A DNA stretch of 64,000 nucleotides from Bacillota bacterium (GCA_021828405.1 JAKARZ010000004.1:1-64000), one strand, 5' to 3'. Counted from the stretch's first letter, positions 9,674 to 18,100 are shown. Made by a program: numbers and translations. The notes: generated by a model from the letters alone, not told the origin.

Positions 9674-10419
9674 TGGCCGAGCCCCAGAGCTTCCTGGCCC
9701 AGTGGGTCTCAAGCGTGCCGCGTCACCTGGAGCAGATTGGACAGCGCGAGGCTCCAGGGCTGGAAGCCGCCGCCGCGCTGCTGGCGGACGCGTGGCAGCG
9801 TCGGCGCCGGCTGTTTGGCTTTGGTTGCAACCATTCCGGGCTTTTGGTCGATGACCTGTTCTACCGGGCCGCGACCCCGGTGTTCATGAACCCGATTCAT
9901 GTGCCGGGTCTCCGACTGGACGGGGCGGCGCCGGAGTATGGGTCGGCGCTTGAGCGCCTGGGCGGCTTGGCGGATCGGGTGCTGGATCATCTGCCCAGCC
10001 ACCCGGGCGACGTGCTGCTTGTGGTGTCAACCTCCGGCCACAATGCGGTGCCGGTGGAAATGGCGCAGGGGGCCCGGGCCCGCGGGCTCGCGGTGGTGGC
10101 GCTGACCTCTCGGGCGGCCGCCGCCGACCAGGCCGGGCCGACCGTGGCGGATGTCGCCACGGTGGTGTTGGACAACGGGGTGCTGCCGGGTGATGGCACG
10201 ATCCCGTTGCCAGACGCCCCGGGGGTCTTTTTGGGACCCGTGTCCACGATTGCGGGCTCATTCCTGCTGCACGCCTGGTTCATCAGGACCGTCGAGTTAT
10301 TGCGGGCGTCCGGGGTTGCGGCTCCCATCCTGATGAGCGGCAACCGCCCCGGGGGTCCGGAGTACAACCGGACGGTGCTGGCGGAAATTTTCCCGCAGGT
10401 CTTGTGGGCGCACCCATGA
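9673..10419 (+). CDS. SIS-domain protein (UPF0309-like), second of a pair
   Basis: This 248-residue paralogue of the preceding gene has the same layout: FGFGCNHSGLLVDDLFYRA near residue 50, then the phosphosugar loop LLVVSTSGHNAVPVEMA. Its start overlaps the upstream stop (TGATG) and its own stop overlaps the kinase start. Tandem, diverged SIS proteins might form a heteromer or act on different sugars. Homologues are often annotated UPF0309 and sit next to N-acetylglucosamine or N-acetylmuramate genes. The function here is inferred from context. Confidence 0.84.
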   Translation: MAEPQSFLAQWVSSVPRHLEQIGQREAPGLEAAAALLADAWQRRRRLFGFGCNHSGLLVDDLFYRAATPVFMNPIHVPGLRLDGAAPEYGSALERLGGLADRVLDHLPSHPGDVLLVVSTSGHNAVPVEMAQGARARGLAVVALTSRAAAADQAGPTVADVATVVLDNGVLPGDGTIPLPDAPGVFLGPVSTIAGSFLLHAWFIRTVELLRASGVAAPILMSGNRPGGPEYNRTVLAEIFPQVLWAHP

Positions 10420-11333
10420 CCAGCGTGCTTGGGCTGGACGGCGGGGGCACCAAGACGGAGGCGGTCCTGTGGGATGGCCGCGCGGTTTCGGGACGCGGGT
10501 GGGGCGGCCCCAGCAATCCACACTTTGTGGGCCGAGACGCTATGGACGAAGCGGTGGCGGCGGCGATCGGGGGAGCGCTCCGCGACGGTGGCATGAAGGG
10601 CGGCGCTGTGCGCGCGGTGGTTTTTGGAGGGCCGGTCTCAGCCGCCGCGGTCGAGCGCGTGGTGCGGCGGCTGCTGCCTGACACCGCTGTGGTCCATCGG
10701 AGGCATGAGGGAGACCTGGTGCTTCGTGCGGGAGGCGTCGCCGGTGCGGGCATCGCCGTGGTGTCCGGCACCGGGTCGATGGTCATGCGGCGCGACGTGC
10801 ATGGGCAGCGGGTGCTGGTCGGGGGCTGGGGCAGCCTGTTGGGTGACGAGGGCAGCGCCTACGACATCGGGCGCCAGGCCCTGGTCGCCTGCGCCCGGGC
10901 GGATGATGGCCGCGGCCCGACCACGGCACTCATGGTGCCCATCCTGGCGTGGGCGGGGGCTTGCACCCTGAGGGACGCCGTCCGCCATGTGTACGATGCC
11001 CACACCTCTCGCGACCAGATTGCCCAGCTGGCCCGCGTGGTCAGCCAGGCGGCAGCGGATGGGGACGCGGTGGCGTGCGCCATTCTGGACGACGCGGGCC
11101 GCGAGCTGGCGCTGCAGGTGGCCGCCGCCTTGGGCCCCCCCGCAGAGCGGATGTCGGGGCGGTGGCCGCTGGTGGCCGCCGGGGGCGTGCTGGCGGGAAG
11201 CCCCCTGGTGTATCAAAGCCTTCGGTGCCACCTGGCCGGCCAGCCGGTCGAGGTGCTCCAGCCGGTGATGTCGCTCGCTGAGGCGGCGGCGCGATGGGCC
11301 GCGGACGCCCTATTGGGCGCGCCCCCCCGCTGA
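10416..11333 (+). CDS. BadF/BadG-family sugar kinase (N-acetylglucosamine kinase-like)
   Basis: This 305-residue protein belongs to the ASKHA superfamily. It shows the phosphate-1 motif LGLDGGGTKTEAVLW at the N-terminus, the phosphate-2/adenosine motifs VVSGTGSMVM and GGWGSLLGDEGSAYDIGRQAL, and a late glycine-rich VAAGGVLAGSPLV segment. This pattern matches eukaryotic-type GlcNAc kinases and bacterial BadF-fold amino-sugar kinases rather than benzoyl-CoA reductase activators. The ATG at 10416 overlaps the upstream stop by four bases. With the two SIS proteins it probably phosphorylates a salvaged amino sugar such as GlcNAc or MurNAc. Confidence 0.85.
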   Translation: MTSVLGLDGGGTKTEAVLWDGRAVSGRGWGGPSNPHFVGRDAMDEAVAAAIGGALRDGGMKGGAVRAVVFGGPVSAAAVERVVRRLLPDTAVVHRRHEGDLVLRAGGVAGAGIAVVSGTGSMVMRRDVHGQRVLVGGWGSLLGDEGSAYDIGRQALVACARADDGRGPTTALMVPILAWAGACTLRDAVRHVYDAHTSRDQIAQLARVVSQAAADGDAVACAILDDAGRELALQVAAALGPPAERMSGRWPLVAAGGVLAGSPLVYQSLRCHLAGQPVEVLQPVMSLAEAAARWAADALLGAPPR

Positions 11334-11350
11334 CGGTCGGCCGCCCCTGG

Positions 11351-12454
11351 TCAGTCCGCGAACAGCCGGGTGGCATTGCCCCACCCGATGGCTTCGGTGG
11401 CCGTTGCGCCCAGGTTGGCTCCCAGGACGTCGTGCCAGACCTGCTCGGCGTTTCCCAGATGGGGGTAGTCCGACCCAAACAGCAGATGGTCGCTGCCGAC
11501 TTGCCCGGCCGCAAACGCGACCGCTTCGGGGGAAAACAGCAGCGTGTCGTAAAACACGTTGGGCGGCAGGGGACCCGGCGGGATGGCCGAGGCGGGCCAT
11601 CCGAAGCGCCATCGGCCCAAAAGCCACAGCGCCGATCCTCCGGCCTGCGGGAGGATGAAGCGGATGCGCGGATATCGGGCGAAGAACCCCCCGAACCAGA
11701 GCCGGGCCACCACTTCGGTGGTGTCCGCGACAAAGCCCACCAGCGACACTAGGTCGTGGTCCCCGAGATGCTTGGGCCCGGCGGCTGGCAGCATGGGGTG
11801 CAGCAGCACGCGCGCGGCGCGGTCGTTGAGCCGGCGAAAGATAGGGGCATAGTGCGGGTCGTCCAGCTCAGCCGCGCCCAGGTGCGTGCCCATCACGAAG
11901 CCCGACAGGCCCAATTCATCGGTCGCGCGGTCCACTTCGGCGAGGGCGTCGTCGCTGTCCGCGGGGATGCTTGCGAGCCCGCGCAGGCGGTCGGGGTGCT
12001 GGTCGCGCCACCGCGCCAAGTCGTCGTTGATGATCCGGGCCGCGCGCGCCTGGAGGCGCGGCGCAAAGGGGTACACGTTGGGGACCGTGGTAGACACGAT
12101 GTGGAGCGAGACGTCCCGCTGGCGGAGGTCGTGAAGACGGGCAAACGGGTCGTAAGTTCCCGGGCGCAGCGTGACCGTGGGGATACCCTGCCAAACGATT
12201 CGGGGATAACCCGCCCCACTGCGGTCGATGCGCACGCCGCCCGCCTCTTCCAGGAGGGCCAGGTATGCGGGGCTGAAGGAGTGGGTGTGAACATCGTGCA
12301 GCGTGGGGGTCCCTCCGTTCGCAACCAAGTCCGCGGACGTTCGACGCCGGGTTTGTCCAATATAGCGCACGGCCGGATGCGGTGGGGGGCTGCAAGGCGG
12401 CACGGGAAGGTCGCGGGGCCGGGAGTTCCGCACCCGTCGGGGAGGAAACAGCAT
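11351..12454 (-). CDS. Amidohydrolase_2 / ACMSD-like metal-dependent hydrolase
   Basis: This TIM-barrel hydrolase of about 367 residues belongs to the family of 2-amino-3-carboxymuconate-semialdehyde decarboxylase. Metal ligands are visible: HDVHTHS near the start of the fold, LLHPMLP in the middle, and FGSDYPH with the conserved aspartate near the C-terminus. The substrate is not predictable. The start is uncertain: the ATG at 12454 lacks a clear ribosome site, the first 35 residues are Pro/Arg-rich and outside the family fold, and a GTG or TTG further in (just before the HxH strand) is possible. It is convergent with the kinase gene and divergent from the mercuric-reductase-like gene. Confidence 0.78.
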   Translation of the reverse strand: MLFPPRRVRNSRPRDLPVPPCSPPPHPAVRYIGQTRRRTSADLVANGGTPTLHDVHTHSFSPAYLALLEEAGGVRIDRSGAGYPRIVWQGIPTVTLRPGTYDPFARLHDLRQRDVSLHIVSTTVPNVYPFAPRLQARAARIINDDLARWRDQHPDRLRGLASIPADSDDALAEVDRATDELGLSGFVMGTHLGAAELDDPHYAPIFRRLNDRAARVLLHPMLPAAGPKHLGDHDLVSLVGFVADTTEVVARLWFGGFFARYPRIRFILPQAGGSALWLLGRWRFGWPASAIPPGPLPPNVFYDTLLFSPEAVAFAAGQVGSDHLLFGSDYPHLGNAEQVWHDVLGANLGATATEAIGWGNATRLFAD

Positions 12455-12569
12455 AGTAAGAACCCAATATTGAAATACTGTGTTATGATGGTTGCGAGAT
12501 AGCCTGGAGGGCTCGGTGTCGGAAAGAGGCGGCAAGCGGATTCAGGTCAAGGCAGCAGGAAGGGAGCAA

Positions 12570-13985
12570 ATGAGTGTGGCCAAGGATTTTGATCTGATCG
12601 TGCTGGGAGGAGGGTCGGCCGGTTTCGCGGCTGCCATACGCGGGGCCGAGGCGGGCAAGCGTGTCGCGCTGGTCGAGGCCAGCACCATCGGGGGGACCTG
12701 TGTGAACGTGGGGTGTGTGCCGTCCAAGACCCTGATTGCCGCCGCCCGTGTGCGGGACAGCGCGGCCCGCCCCGCATTTTTGGGCCTGGGCGTGGAGGCG
12801 GGGACACGGGACTGGACACAAGTGCAGGGTCAGAAGACGGCCCTGGTGGACGAACTGCGGCAGGCCAAATACGTGGACGTGTTGGCGGCCTACCCGGAGA
12901 TCGAGTGGATCGCCGGGCACGGAGTCGTGACCGGGGTTGACCCGGTGTCGGTCAGCGTGGCCGGAGCGCGCGTCACCGCGCCGGCGCTGGTGGTGGCCAC
13001 CGGAGCCCGGCCGTGGGCTCCGCCGGTGGCGGGGCTGGCCGACACCCCGTACTGGACCAGCACAGACGCCCTGGGCGCCGACCGCCTGCCGGACCACTTG
13101 ATCGTGCTGGGGGGCAGCGCCGTGGGTCTAGAGATTGGCCAGGCGTACCACCGGATGAATGTGCGGGTCACGGTGCTGGAGGTCATGAACCGGTTGGTGC
13201 CCGCCGAAGACCCCGATGTGAGCGCGGGCCTGACCGAGGCATTGGCCCAAGAGGGTTTGTCGGTTTTGAGCGGAGTGCAGGTGGAGCGCGTGAGCTTTGA
13301 GGCCGGCCAGTTCACGGTCTTGGCGCACCTCGAGGGTCGGAGCCAGACATTTTCCGGGGACCGGCTTTTGGTCGCCACTGGGCGGCGGCCGAACACGGTG
13401 GGATTTGGGCTGGAAGAGGTGGGTGTCGCGCTCGACCCGCGCGGCGCCATCCAGGTGGACGAGCATATGGCGTCCTCGGTGCCGTCCATCTACGCGGCGG
13501 GCGATGTGACGGGCCACGCGATGTTTGTCTACGTAGCCGCCGCCGAAGGGACGCTGGCAGCGGGCCACGCACTTCGCCTGGACGCGGGCCGCGAGGACCT
13601 GAAGGCCGTACCGCGCGTGACGTTCACGGATCCGCAGGTGGCCAGTGTGGGGATGACCGAGGTGGAGGCCCGGGCGCGTGGGATCGCCTACGACTGCCGC
13701 GTGCTGCCGATGAGTTACGTTCCGCGCGCGCTGGCCAACCGCGACACGCGGGGGCTGGTCAAGCTCGTCGTCGAGCAGAAGACGGAGCGCATTTTGGGTG
13801 TGCACGTGTTGGCTCCGGACGCGGGCGAGATGATCACGGCCGGCGTGATCGCCGTTCGCTACGAGATGACACTTGAGGATCTCACCAGCCTGTACTTCCC
13901 GTATCTGACGGCGGGCGAAGGGCTCAAGCTCGCGGCGCTGACCTTCCACAAGGATGTCAGCAAGCTGTCGTGCTGTGCTGGCTAG
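12570..13985 (+). CDS. merA: Mercuric reductase-like flavin disulfide oxidoreductase
   Basis: This 471-residue class I pyridine-nucleotide disulfide oxidoreductase has an FAD-binding LGGGSAGFAAA motif, the redox-active CVNVGC pair (Cys44 and Cys49), an NAD(P) motif LGGSAVGLEIG, the second FAD motif IYAAGDVTG and a dimer interface. The C-terminus ends KLSCCAG, so a vicinal Cys pair (468, 469) is present. This is the hallmark that lets MerA hand Hg(II) to the active site, and it separates MerA from lipoamide dehydrogenase. No N-terminal HMA domain is present. The ATG at 12570 follows GGAAGGGAG. A CmtR-like metal regulator follows, but no merT, merP or merB is in the window. Confidence 0.9.
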   Translation: MSVAKDFDLIVLGGGSAGFAAAIRGAEAGKRVALVEASTIGGTCVNVGCVPSKTLIAAARVRDSAARPAFLGLGVEAGTRDWTQVQGQKTALVDELRQAKYVDVLAAYPEIEWIAGHGVVTGVDPVSVSVAGARVTAPALVVATGARPWAPPVAGLADTPYWTSTDALGADRLPDHLIVLGGSAVGLEIGQAYHRMNVRVTVLEVMNRLVPAEDPDVSAGLTEALAQEGLSVLSGVQVERVSFEAGQFTVLAHLEGRSQTFSGDRLLVATGRRPNTVGFGLEEVGVALDPRGAIQVDEHMASSVPSIYAAGDVTGHAMFVYVAAAEGTLAAGHALRLDAGREDLKAVPRVTFTDPQVASVGMTEVEARARGIAYDCRVLPMSYVPRALANRDTRGLVKLVVEQKTERILGVHVLAPDAGEMITAGVIAVRYEMTLEDLTSLYFPYLTAGEGLKLAALTFHKDVSKLSCCAG

Positions 13986-14065
13986 ATGGCGGTGAGGTCG
14001 ATGCGGGCGCCAGTGGGCGGCGCCTGTGGCAGAATGGGGCGACAGGGTGGTAAGGGGGTGCATCG

Positions 14066-14416
14066 ATGCAGGCCGTGCCGGGAACCCGTGAGCAGCTGCT
14101 GGCCGCCTTTTGGCAGGCGCTGAGCCACCCGATCCGCCTCAGGGTGTTGGACGCCCTCCAAGACGGGGGATCGCTGAACGTGGGCCAATTGGTGGAGCGG
14201 CTCGGGATTGGGCAGGGGCACCTGTCCAATCACCTGGCCTGCCTCCGAAACTGCGGGTTGGTCCAGGCGGTCCCCGAGGGTCGGTTCATCTATTATCGGA
14301 TTGCCGACCCGCGCGTGCAGGCGCTCGTGGACCTGGGGAGCCGCGTGTTGCAGGATCACATGGACGGGGTGGCCGCGTGCTCCGTCGTGCGCCCCACCCG
14401 GAGCCGTGAGGACTGA
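14066..14416 (+). CDS. ArsR/SmtB-family metal sensor, CmtR-like
   Basis: This 116-residue winged-helix repressor has the recognition-helix segment GIGQGHLSNHLACLRNCGLV. It contains Cys59 and Cys63 in the HLACLRNCG motif, plus Cys105 near the C-terminus. In Mycobacterium CmtR, a Cd(II)/Pb(II) sensor, the ligands are Cys57, Cys61 and Cys102 in the same spacing, so a soft-metal thiolate site is predicted. The gene lies 80 bases downstream of the mercuric-reductase-like gene on the same strand. It probably controls that gene or itself, with Hg(II), Cd(II) or Pb(II) as inducer. Start ATG at 14066 after AAGGGGGTG. Confidence 0.9.
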   Translation: MQAVPGTREQLLAAFWQALSHPIRLRVLDALQDGGSLNVGQLVERLGIGQGHLSNHLACLRNCGLVQAVPEGRFIYYRIADPRVQALVDLGSRVLQDHMDGVAACSVVRPTRSRED

Positions 14417-14457
14417 GACGCGGTGGTTCGCATGTGGTCGTGAAGAGGAGGCGTCAG

Positions 14458-15339
14458 GTGCGCATCGGCTTTGTGGGATTGGGTGTGATGGGGGCACCCA
14501 TGGCGGAAAATCTGTTGGGCGGTGGCTATCATCTCACCGTCTACAACCGGACGGCGGGGCGGGCCGACCCCCTGGTGGCGCGCGGCGCCACCAGGGCCGC
14601 CACCCTGGGTGAATTGGCCGCCGCCTCGGATGTGGTGGCCCTCATGGTCACGGATGCGGCGGCCGTGCACGCCGTGTGCGACGGCGGCGATGGCCTGCTC
14701 GCGCACCTGGCCCCCGGCAGCGTGATTGTTGATTTTTCCACGATTGGTCCGGCGGCGACTCAGGATCTGGCCCAAAGCGCCCGCCAGCGAGGCGTCGTGT
14801 GGATGGACGCGCCGGTGACCGGCGGCGACGTGGGGGCCAAGGCGGGGACGCTCACCATCATGGTGGGGGGGGATGCCGAGAGCTTCGCGGCCATTCGGCC
14901 GCTTTTGGACGCTGTCGGTGAGCGCATTGTGCATGTGGGCCCTACCGGGGCCGGCCAGAGCATGAAGCTGGTAGGCAACCTGGTGTCGGGCTTAAACCTC
15001 CTGGCGGCGGCCGAGGGCATAAGGCTCGCGGAGGCGGCCGGCATCCCGCTGTCGGCGCTGACCGCGGTGCTGCCGGCAAGCTCGGCTCGCTCCTTTGAGG
15101 TGGACAAGCTCCTGGAGCGGTGGCCGGCCCGCGCCTTTGCCCCCGGCTTCTCCTTGGCGAACCGCACCAAAGACTTGGGTTTGGCCCTGGAGATGGCAGA
15201 TGCGCTCGGGTTCCCCTCCGTGCTGGCGCGCGCCGCCTATCCCGCGTTCCAGCAGGCGGCGGCGGCGGCCGGTCAAGACGATGAGACGGGCGTCGTCCGC
15301 CACTGGGACACGGGTGCCGACGCCAGGCCGACCGGCTGA
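14458..15339 (+). CDS. Beta-hydroxyacid dehydrogenase (3-hydroxyisobutyrate dehydrogenase-like)
   Basis: This 293-residue NAD(P)-dependent enzyme has the Rossmann motif IGFVGLGVMGAPMAENLL, the substrate motif DAPVTGGDVGAKAGTLTIMVGG and the catalytic lysine in GQSMKLVGN. It oxidises or reduces a 3-hydroxyacid; members include 3-hydroxyisobutyrate, tartronate-semialdehyde and glyoxylate/succinic-semialdehyde reductases. The specificity is not resolved. The GTG at 14458 is preferred over one eight codons earlier, because GAGGAGG lies six bases upstream and the Rossmann strand begins immediately. It sits 41 bases after the metal-sensor gene and could be read from the same transcript. Confidence 0.88.
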   Translation: MRIGFVGLGVMGAPMAENLLGGGYHLTVYNRTAGRADPLVARGATRAATLGELAAASDVVALMVTDAAAVHAVCDGGDGLLAHLAPGSVIVDFSTIGPAATQDLAQSARQRGVVWMDAPVTGGDVGAKAGTLTIMVGGDAESFAAIRPLLDAVGERIVHVGPTGAGQSMKLVGNLVSGLNLLAAAEGIRLAEAAGIPLSALTAVLPASSARSFEVDKLLERWPARAFAPGFSLANRTKDLGLALEMADALGFPSVLARAAYPAFQQAAAAAGQDDETGVVRHWDTGADARPTG

Positions 15340-15345
15340 CCGCCG

Positions 15346-16413
15346 TCAGGGCAGGAGCGGGGTCAGCAGCGGCACCTGGGGGCTGGCCGCATGTCCGAGA
15401 TACGGCAGGTGCCAACTGGCCTCAATTGTTTTCAAAAGGCTGTAGTGGTCCGCCCACAAGTGCACGGCGGTGGGCCGCATGTGGGGGGCGATCACGATGA
15501 GCGGCGCGGGCCCGCCGCCCAGCAGTCCCAGCCACGGCACCCCGCGGAGGATCGGGGGGGCGGCGGGGCCCGCGGCTTTGTAGGTGTGGATGCTGGCCGG
15601 GGACGGACCCGTCGGGCCACTGCCCTCGTCCCAGGTGATGAAAATGACCGCGCCCGGCCCCCACGCGGCTGACCCCATGATGCGGGGAATCCACGTCGCC
15701 AGAAAGGCGTTGCCGTCGGCAATGAGGGCGGATCCGTTGGCCGACGGACAGGTGGCCCCGCGGGCGTTCGGCTCCCCATGCATGTCGTTGCAGAGATTGG
15801 GTGAGATCCACACGAATCGCGGCACCGATCCTGACGCCAGCTCGCGCCTAAGGAGCGCGAGCGGCACAACTTTCTTGGCGTCGACCCGGGCGACGGCGGG
15901 AAACAGCAGGAAGGGGTCGTGCTTTTTCGCATACAGCGCGGTGGTGGGCATCGTGCTGGGGGCGGCATGCAGAAGGGCGTCGGGATACCAGTTGCCCGTG
16001 TAGCCGGGGTAGGGCAGCGACTGCATGGCGGCTTGCCAGGCGATGTGCGCGTGATCCAATTGCAGCGCAAGATTGGGTATGTCAAAGGCTTGAGTCGGAT
16101 TGTCACTGTGGCTGCCCTCCGTGCGTCCCGAGATGGCCGCAATATAGTTGGGTAGGCTGGGATGCGTCACGCCAAAGTAGTCGCTGTCATAGCCCTGGGT
16201 GGCGATGAGGTGCCGGATGTACGGATCCGGGGCTGACGGGTTCAGCAAGGCGGCCGGGCTGTGGTTTTCCATCATGATGACAAACACGTGGTTAAAGCGC
16301 GGGACGGGCAGAGGCGCCGCCGCGGGGCCTGTGGCCACGAACGGGCCCGGCCAGAGATACACTACCAAAATCGCAAGGACCAGGACGGCGGCCGCCAAAA
16401 GACACCGTCCCAA
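15346..16413 (-). CDS. Membrane-anchored phosphoesterase (phospholipase C/acid phosphatase family)
   Basis: This 355-residue protein has an N-terminal hydrophobic anchor or signal (about residues 4-22), so it probably acts outside the membrane. The phosphoesterase family (PF04185) motifs are present: VFVIMMENHS, the nucleophile region THPSLPNYIAAISG, NLCNDMHG, FITWDEG and the histidine in ADHYSLLKTIE. Relatives hydrolyse phospholipids or phosphomonoesters. The start is a TTG at 16413 with only a weak GAGAG upstream. It is convergent with the dehydrogenase gene, with almost no spacer. Confidence 0.84.
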   Translation of the reverse strand: MGRCLLAAAVLVLAILVVYLWPGPFVATGPAAAPLPVPRFNHVFVIMMENHSPAALLNPSAPDPYIRHLIATQGYDSDYFGVTHPSLPNYIAAISGRTEGSHSDNPTQAFDIPNLALQLDHAHIAWQAAMQSLPYPGYTGNWYPDALLHAAPSTMPTTALYAKKHDPFLLFPAVARVDAKKVVPLALLRRELASGSVPRFVWISPNLCNDMHGEPNARGATCPSANGSALIADGNAFLATWIPRIMGSAAWGPGAVIFITWDEGSGPTGPSPASIHTYKAAGPAAPPILRGVPWLGLLGGGPAPLIVIAPHMRPTAVHLWADHYSLLKTIEASWHLPYLGHAASPQVPLLTPLLP

Positions 16414-16593
16414 ACGCCAGCACGCTCTCAGCGTCGGCGCGGTGGGCCGTCGAAAGCTTGCCGCATCACGCTCTCCCCCTTACGGTCGCCGTCGCGCGGT
16501 CGCGAGCCAAAGCCCAACGTGCGCCTCAAATGCATGGTGGATCGTGGATCATGGAAGATGATTCCGCAAGACCTGACGTGTAGCCTGCGGCCA

Positions 16594-16622
16594 TTGGCAG
16601 TCCGCACGACGCGTGTTATACT
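16594..16622 (+). promoter_or_regulatory. Promoter of tRNA-Arg
   Basis: TTGGCA (16594-16599) and TATACT (16617-16622) are separated by exactly 17 bases. The tRNA begins 12 bases after the -10 box. This is one of the best matches to the housekeeping consensus in the window. Confidence 0.85.
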
Positions 16623-16633
16623 GCTCACAGGTT

Positions 16634-16705
16634 GCGCCCGTAGTGAAGTGGATATCACGCAGGCCTCCGGAGCCTGAAGCAGGGGTTCGAGTCCCTTCGG
16701 GCGCA
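16634..16705 (+). tRNA. tRNA-Arg (anticodon CCG)
   Basis: The acceptor arms GCGCCCG and CGGGCGC pair fully, with A as discriminator and CCA encoded at 16706-16708. The anticodon stem CAGGC/GCCTG encloses the loop CTCCGGA, giving anticodon CCG, which reads the CGG arginine codon. The T-arm contains GGTTCGAGTCC and the D-arm GTGAAGTGGATATCAC. The 3' half and the following terminator form the left attachment repeat of the downstream island, so this gene is the integration target and stays intact. Confidence 0.95.
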
Positions 16706-16750
16706 CCAAGAGTTTGAAACCCGCATTCCGCAGGGGATTGCGGGTTTTTT
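16689..16750. repeat. attL: tRNA-Arg 3' end plus terminator
   Basis: This is the left copy of the island-bounding direct repeat. It begins in the T-loop of tRNA-Arg (GAGTCCCTTCGGGCGC) and runs to the T6 of the terminator. It differs from the right copy only at 16732-16733 (AG versus TA). Confidence 0.85.
16717..16750 (+). terminator. Intrinsic terminator of tRNA-Arg
   Basis: AAACCCGCA (16717-16725) pairs with TGCGGGTTT (16739-16747), and a T6 run ends at 16750. A near-identical copy lies in the right attachment repeat at 24051-24084. Confidence 0.9.
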
Positions 16751-16991
16751 AGTGCACGCCGATCCGCCCGCGTCACCATACGGCGTCACCATGAGAGGCG
16801 AGAGAGGGTTTCTAGTGGTGGATTGCCGGTTGCGATCTCGGGTCCCAGGGGGTTCGCCCAGGGAGAGTGCCCCCGCCCTGACGGGTCGGGGGCCGCGGAG
16901 AGTTTTGTGTCGCACAAAAGAAGGAATTCCGGTGCCGGCGGCGAAACGAAACACGAGGGCGAATATTTCTATACGCCGCGTCGGCGACCAC

Positions 16992-17417
16992 ATGACGGCG
17001 AACGACGTGACGGCCCTGCCACCCGAACTCTTGCGCAAGGGCCGCCTGGACGAGATCTTCTGGCTTGACCTCCCAAATGATCCCGAGCGGCAGACCATCT
17101 TCCAGATTCATTTGGCGAAGCGTCAGCGGGACCCGGCCAGCTTTCCTCTGCCCGCGTTGGCCGCCGCGACGGCGGACTTCAGCGGCGCTGAAATCGAGGC
17201 GGCCGTCATCGACGCGCTGCACCTCGCCTATGCCGCCGGCCACGACCTCCAACCGGCCGATATCTTCGAGGCCGTGGCTGATACCCGCCCCCTGTCCAAA
17301 CTGAGCCCGGAGACCATTGCCGCCATCAGGACGTGGGGCGCGACCCATGCCCGCCCGGCCGGCCAGGACCCCCGGCACCAGGCGGCCGGGTCCCAGGTGG
17401 AACGGTTGCAGGCCTAA
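16992..17417 (+). pseudogene. C-terminal fragment of an AAA-family ATPase
   Basis: The translation TANDVTALPPELLRKGRLDEIFWLDLPNDPERQTIF matches the segment around the second-region-of-homology arginine finger in Ycf46/FtsH-like AAA ATPases. The small helical lid (FSGAEIEAAVIDAL) follows. The Walker A and B motifs are absent, and similarity starts abruptly about 240 bases after the tRNA terminator. A truncation, probably during island formation, is likely. The open frame extends upstream but that part has no similarity. Confidence 0.75.
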
Positions 17418-17449
17418 ACACTCGGAGACATCCGGAGGGAGGGAAGACG

Positions 17450-17629
17450 ATGACGATCCTGACGAAGGGGGGGCTCCTGGCCGCCTGCGGGGCGGCGGTG
17501 ATCGTGGGTGTCCGCTATGCGCCCACCGTGGGCATGTCCCCGCCGGTGTGTGTGCGGCAGGCGCAGACCGCCGTGTGCTGCACCCCGTGGGGCGTGTACC
17601 GGTACACGGCCCCCGCCCGGGCGCAGTGA
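17450..17629 (+). CDS. Small Cys-containing membrane or exported peptide, unknown
   Basis: This 59-residue ORF starts at an ATG preceded by GGAGGGAGGG. It has a hydrophobic stretch (GLLAACGAAVIVGVRYA, about residues 8-24), then a segment with spaced cysteines (PPVCVRQAQTAVCCTPWGVYRY). I recognise no family. It starts 32 bases after the AAA-ATPase fragment and before a strong terminator, so the two were probably one transcription unit. A role in the lanthipeptide cluster is possible but unsupported: it is on the opposite strand and far from the synthetase. Confidence 0.5.
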   Translation: MTILTKGGLLAACGAAVIVGVRYAPTVGMSPPVCVRQAQTAVCCTPWGVYRYTAPARAQ

Positions 17630-17649
17630 GGGTATCCCGACAGGAACCC

Positions 17650-17667
17650 CCAACACAAGAAAACGGG
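17650..17667 (+). repeat. 18-bp direct repeat, copy 1
   Basis: CCAACACAAGAAAACGGG is repeated exactly at 22627-22644. It is A-rich against the GC-rich background and is followed by a hairpin (arms GGTCCGGG at 17675-17682 and CCCGGACC at 17691-17698). The two copies bracket the lanthipeptide genes. Confidence 0.7.
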
Positions 17668-17735
17668 GAGCCGTGGTCCGGGACAATTGGCCCGGACCGC
17701 CCCTATGACGGGTCCGCTTGATGCCTTACGACAGA

Positions 17736-17765
17736 GGCCCCGGACATCCCGTCCGGGGCCTTTTT
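17736..17765 (+). terminator. Strong intrinsic terminator
   Basis: GGCCCCGGAC pairs perfectly with GTCCGGGGCC across an ATCCC loop, followed by T5. It closes the AAA-fragment/small-ORF unit. The rest of 17630-18100 holds another GC hairpin (17675-17698) and an AAGCCCG/CGGGCTT stem-loop near 18014-18032, with no clear gene. Confidence 0.9.
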
Positions 17766-18100
17766 ACTTTGCGCGGTGTGCGCCGAAAGGATTTCCTTGC
17801 GGCGCGGCGAATTCGAGGATCTGCAGTGGCGCAATAACGGGCTTTGCTAGCGCCCGAAACAGGACCCCATTTCGGCGCGCCCCGTACGCCTAAGCAGTGA
17901 GCCTAAAGAGAAAATGAGAAAGGGTAACCCCGAGTCGGCAGGTCGTGAAACGTGCACCGCCGTTGATGGATTATGACCAAACCCAGGGGCCGCCCGGCAT
18001 GACTGAGCCCGACAAGCCCGGGGAACGGGCTTGGGGGCAACGCACGGCCACCGGCGGACCTGGCGTTCGCCGAGCGCTGCGGGACGAATGGCGCCCGCTT

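Noticed and set aside
12570..13985. Dihydrolipoamide dehydrogenase as alternative identity
   Set aside because: The terminal KLSCCAG vicinal cysteines and the adjacent metal sensor favour mercuric reductase, and no 2-oxoacid dehydrogenase genes are nearby.
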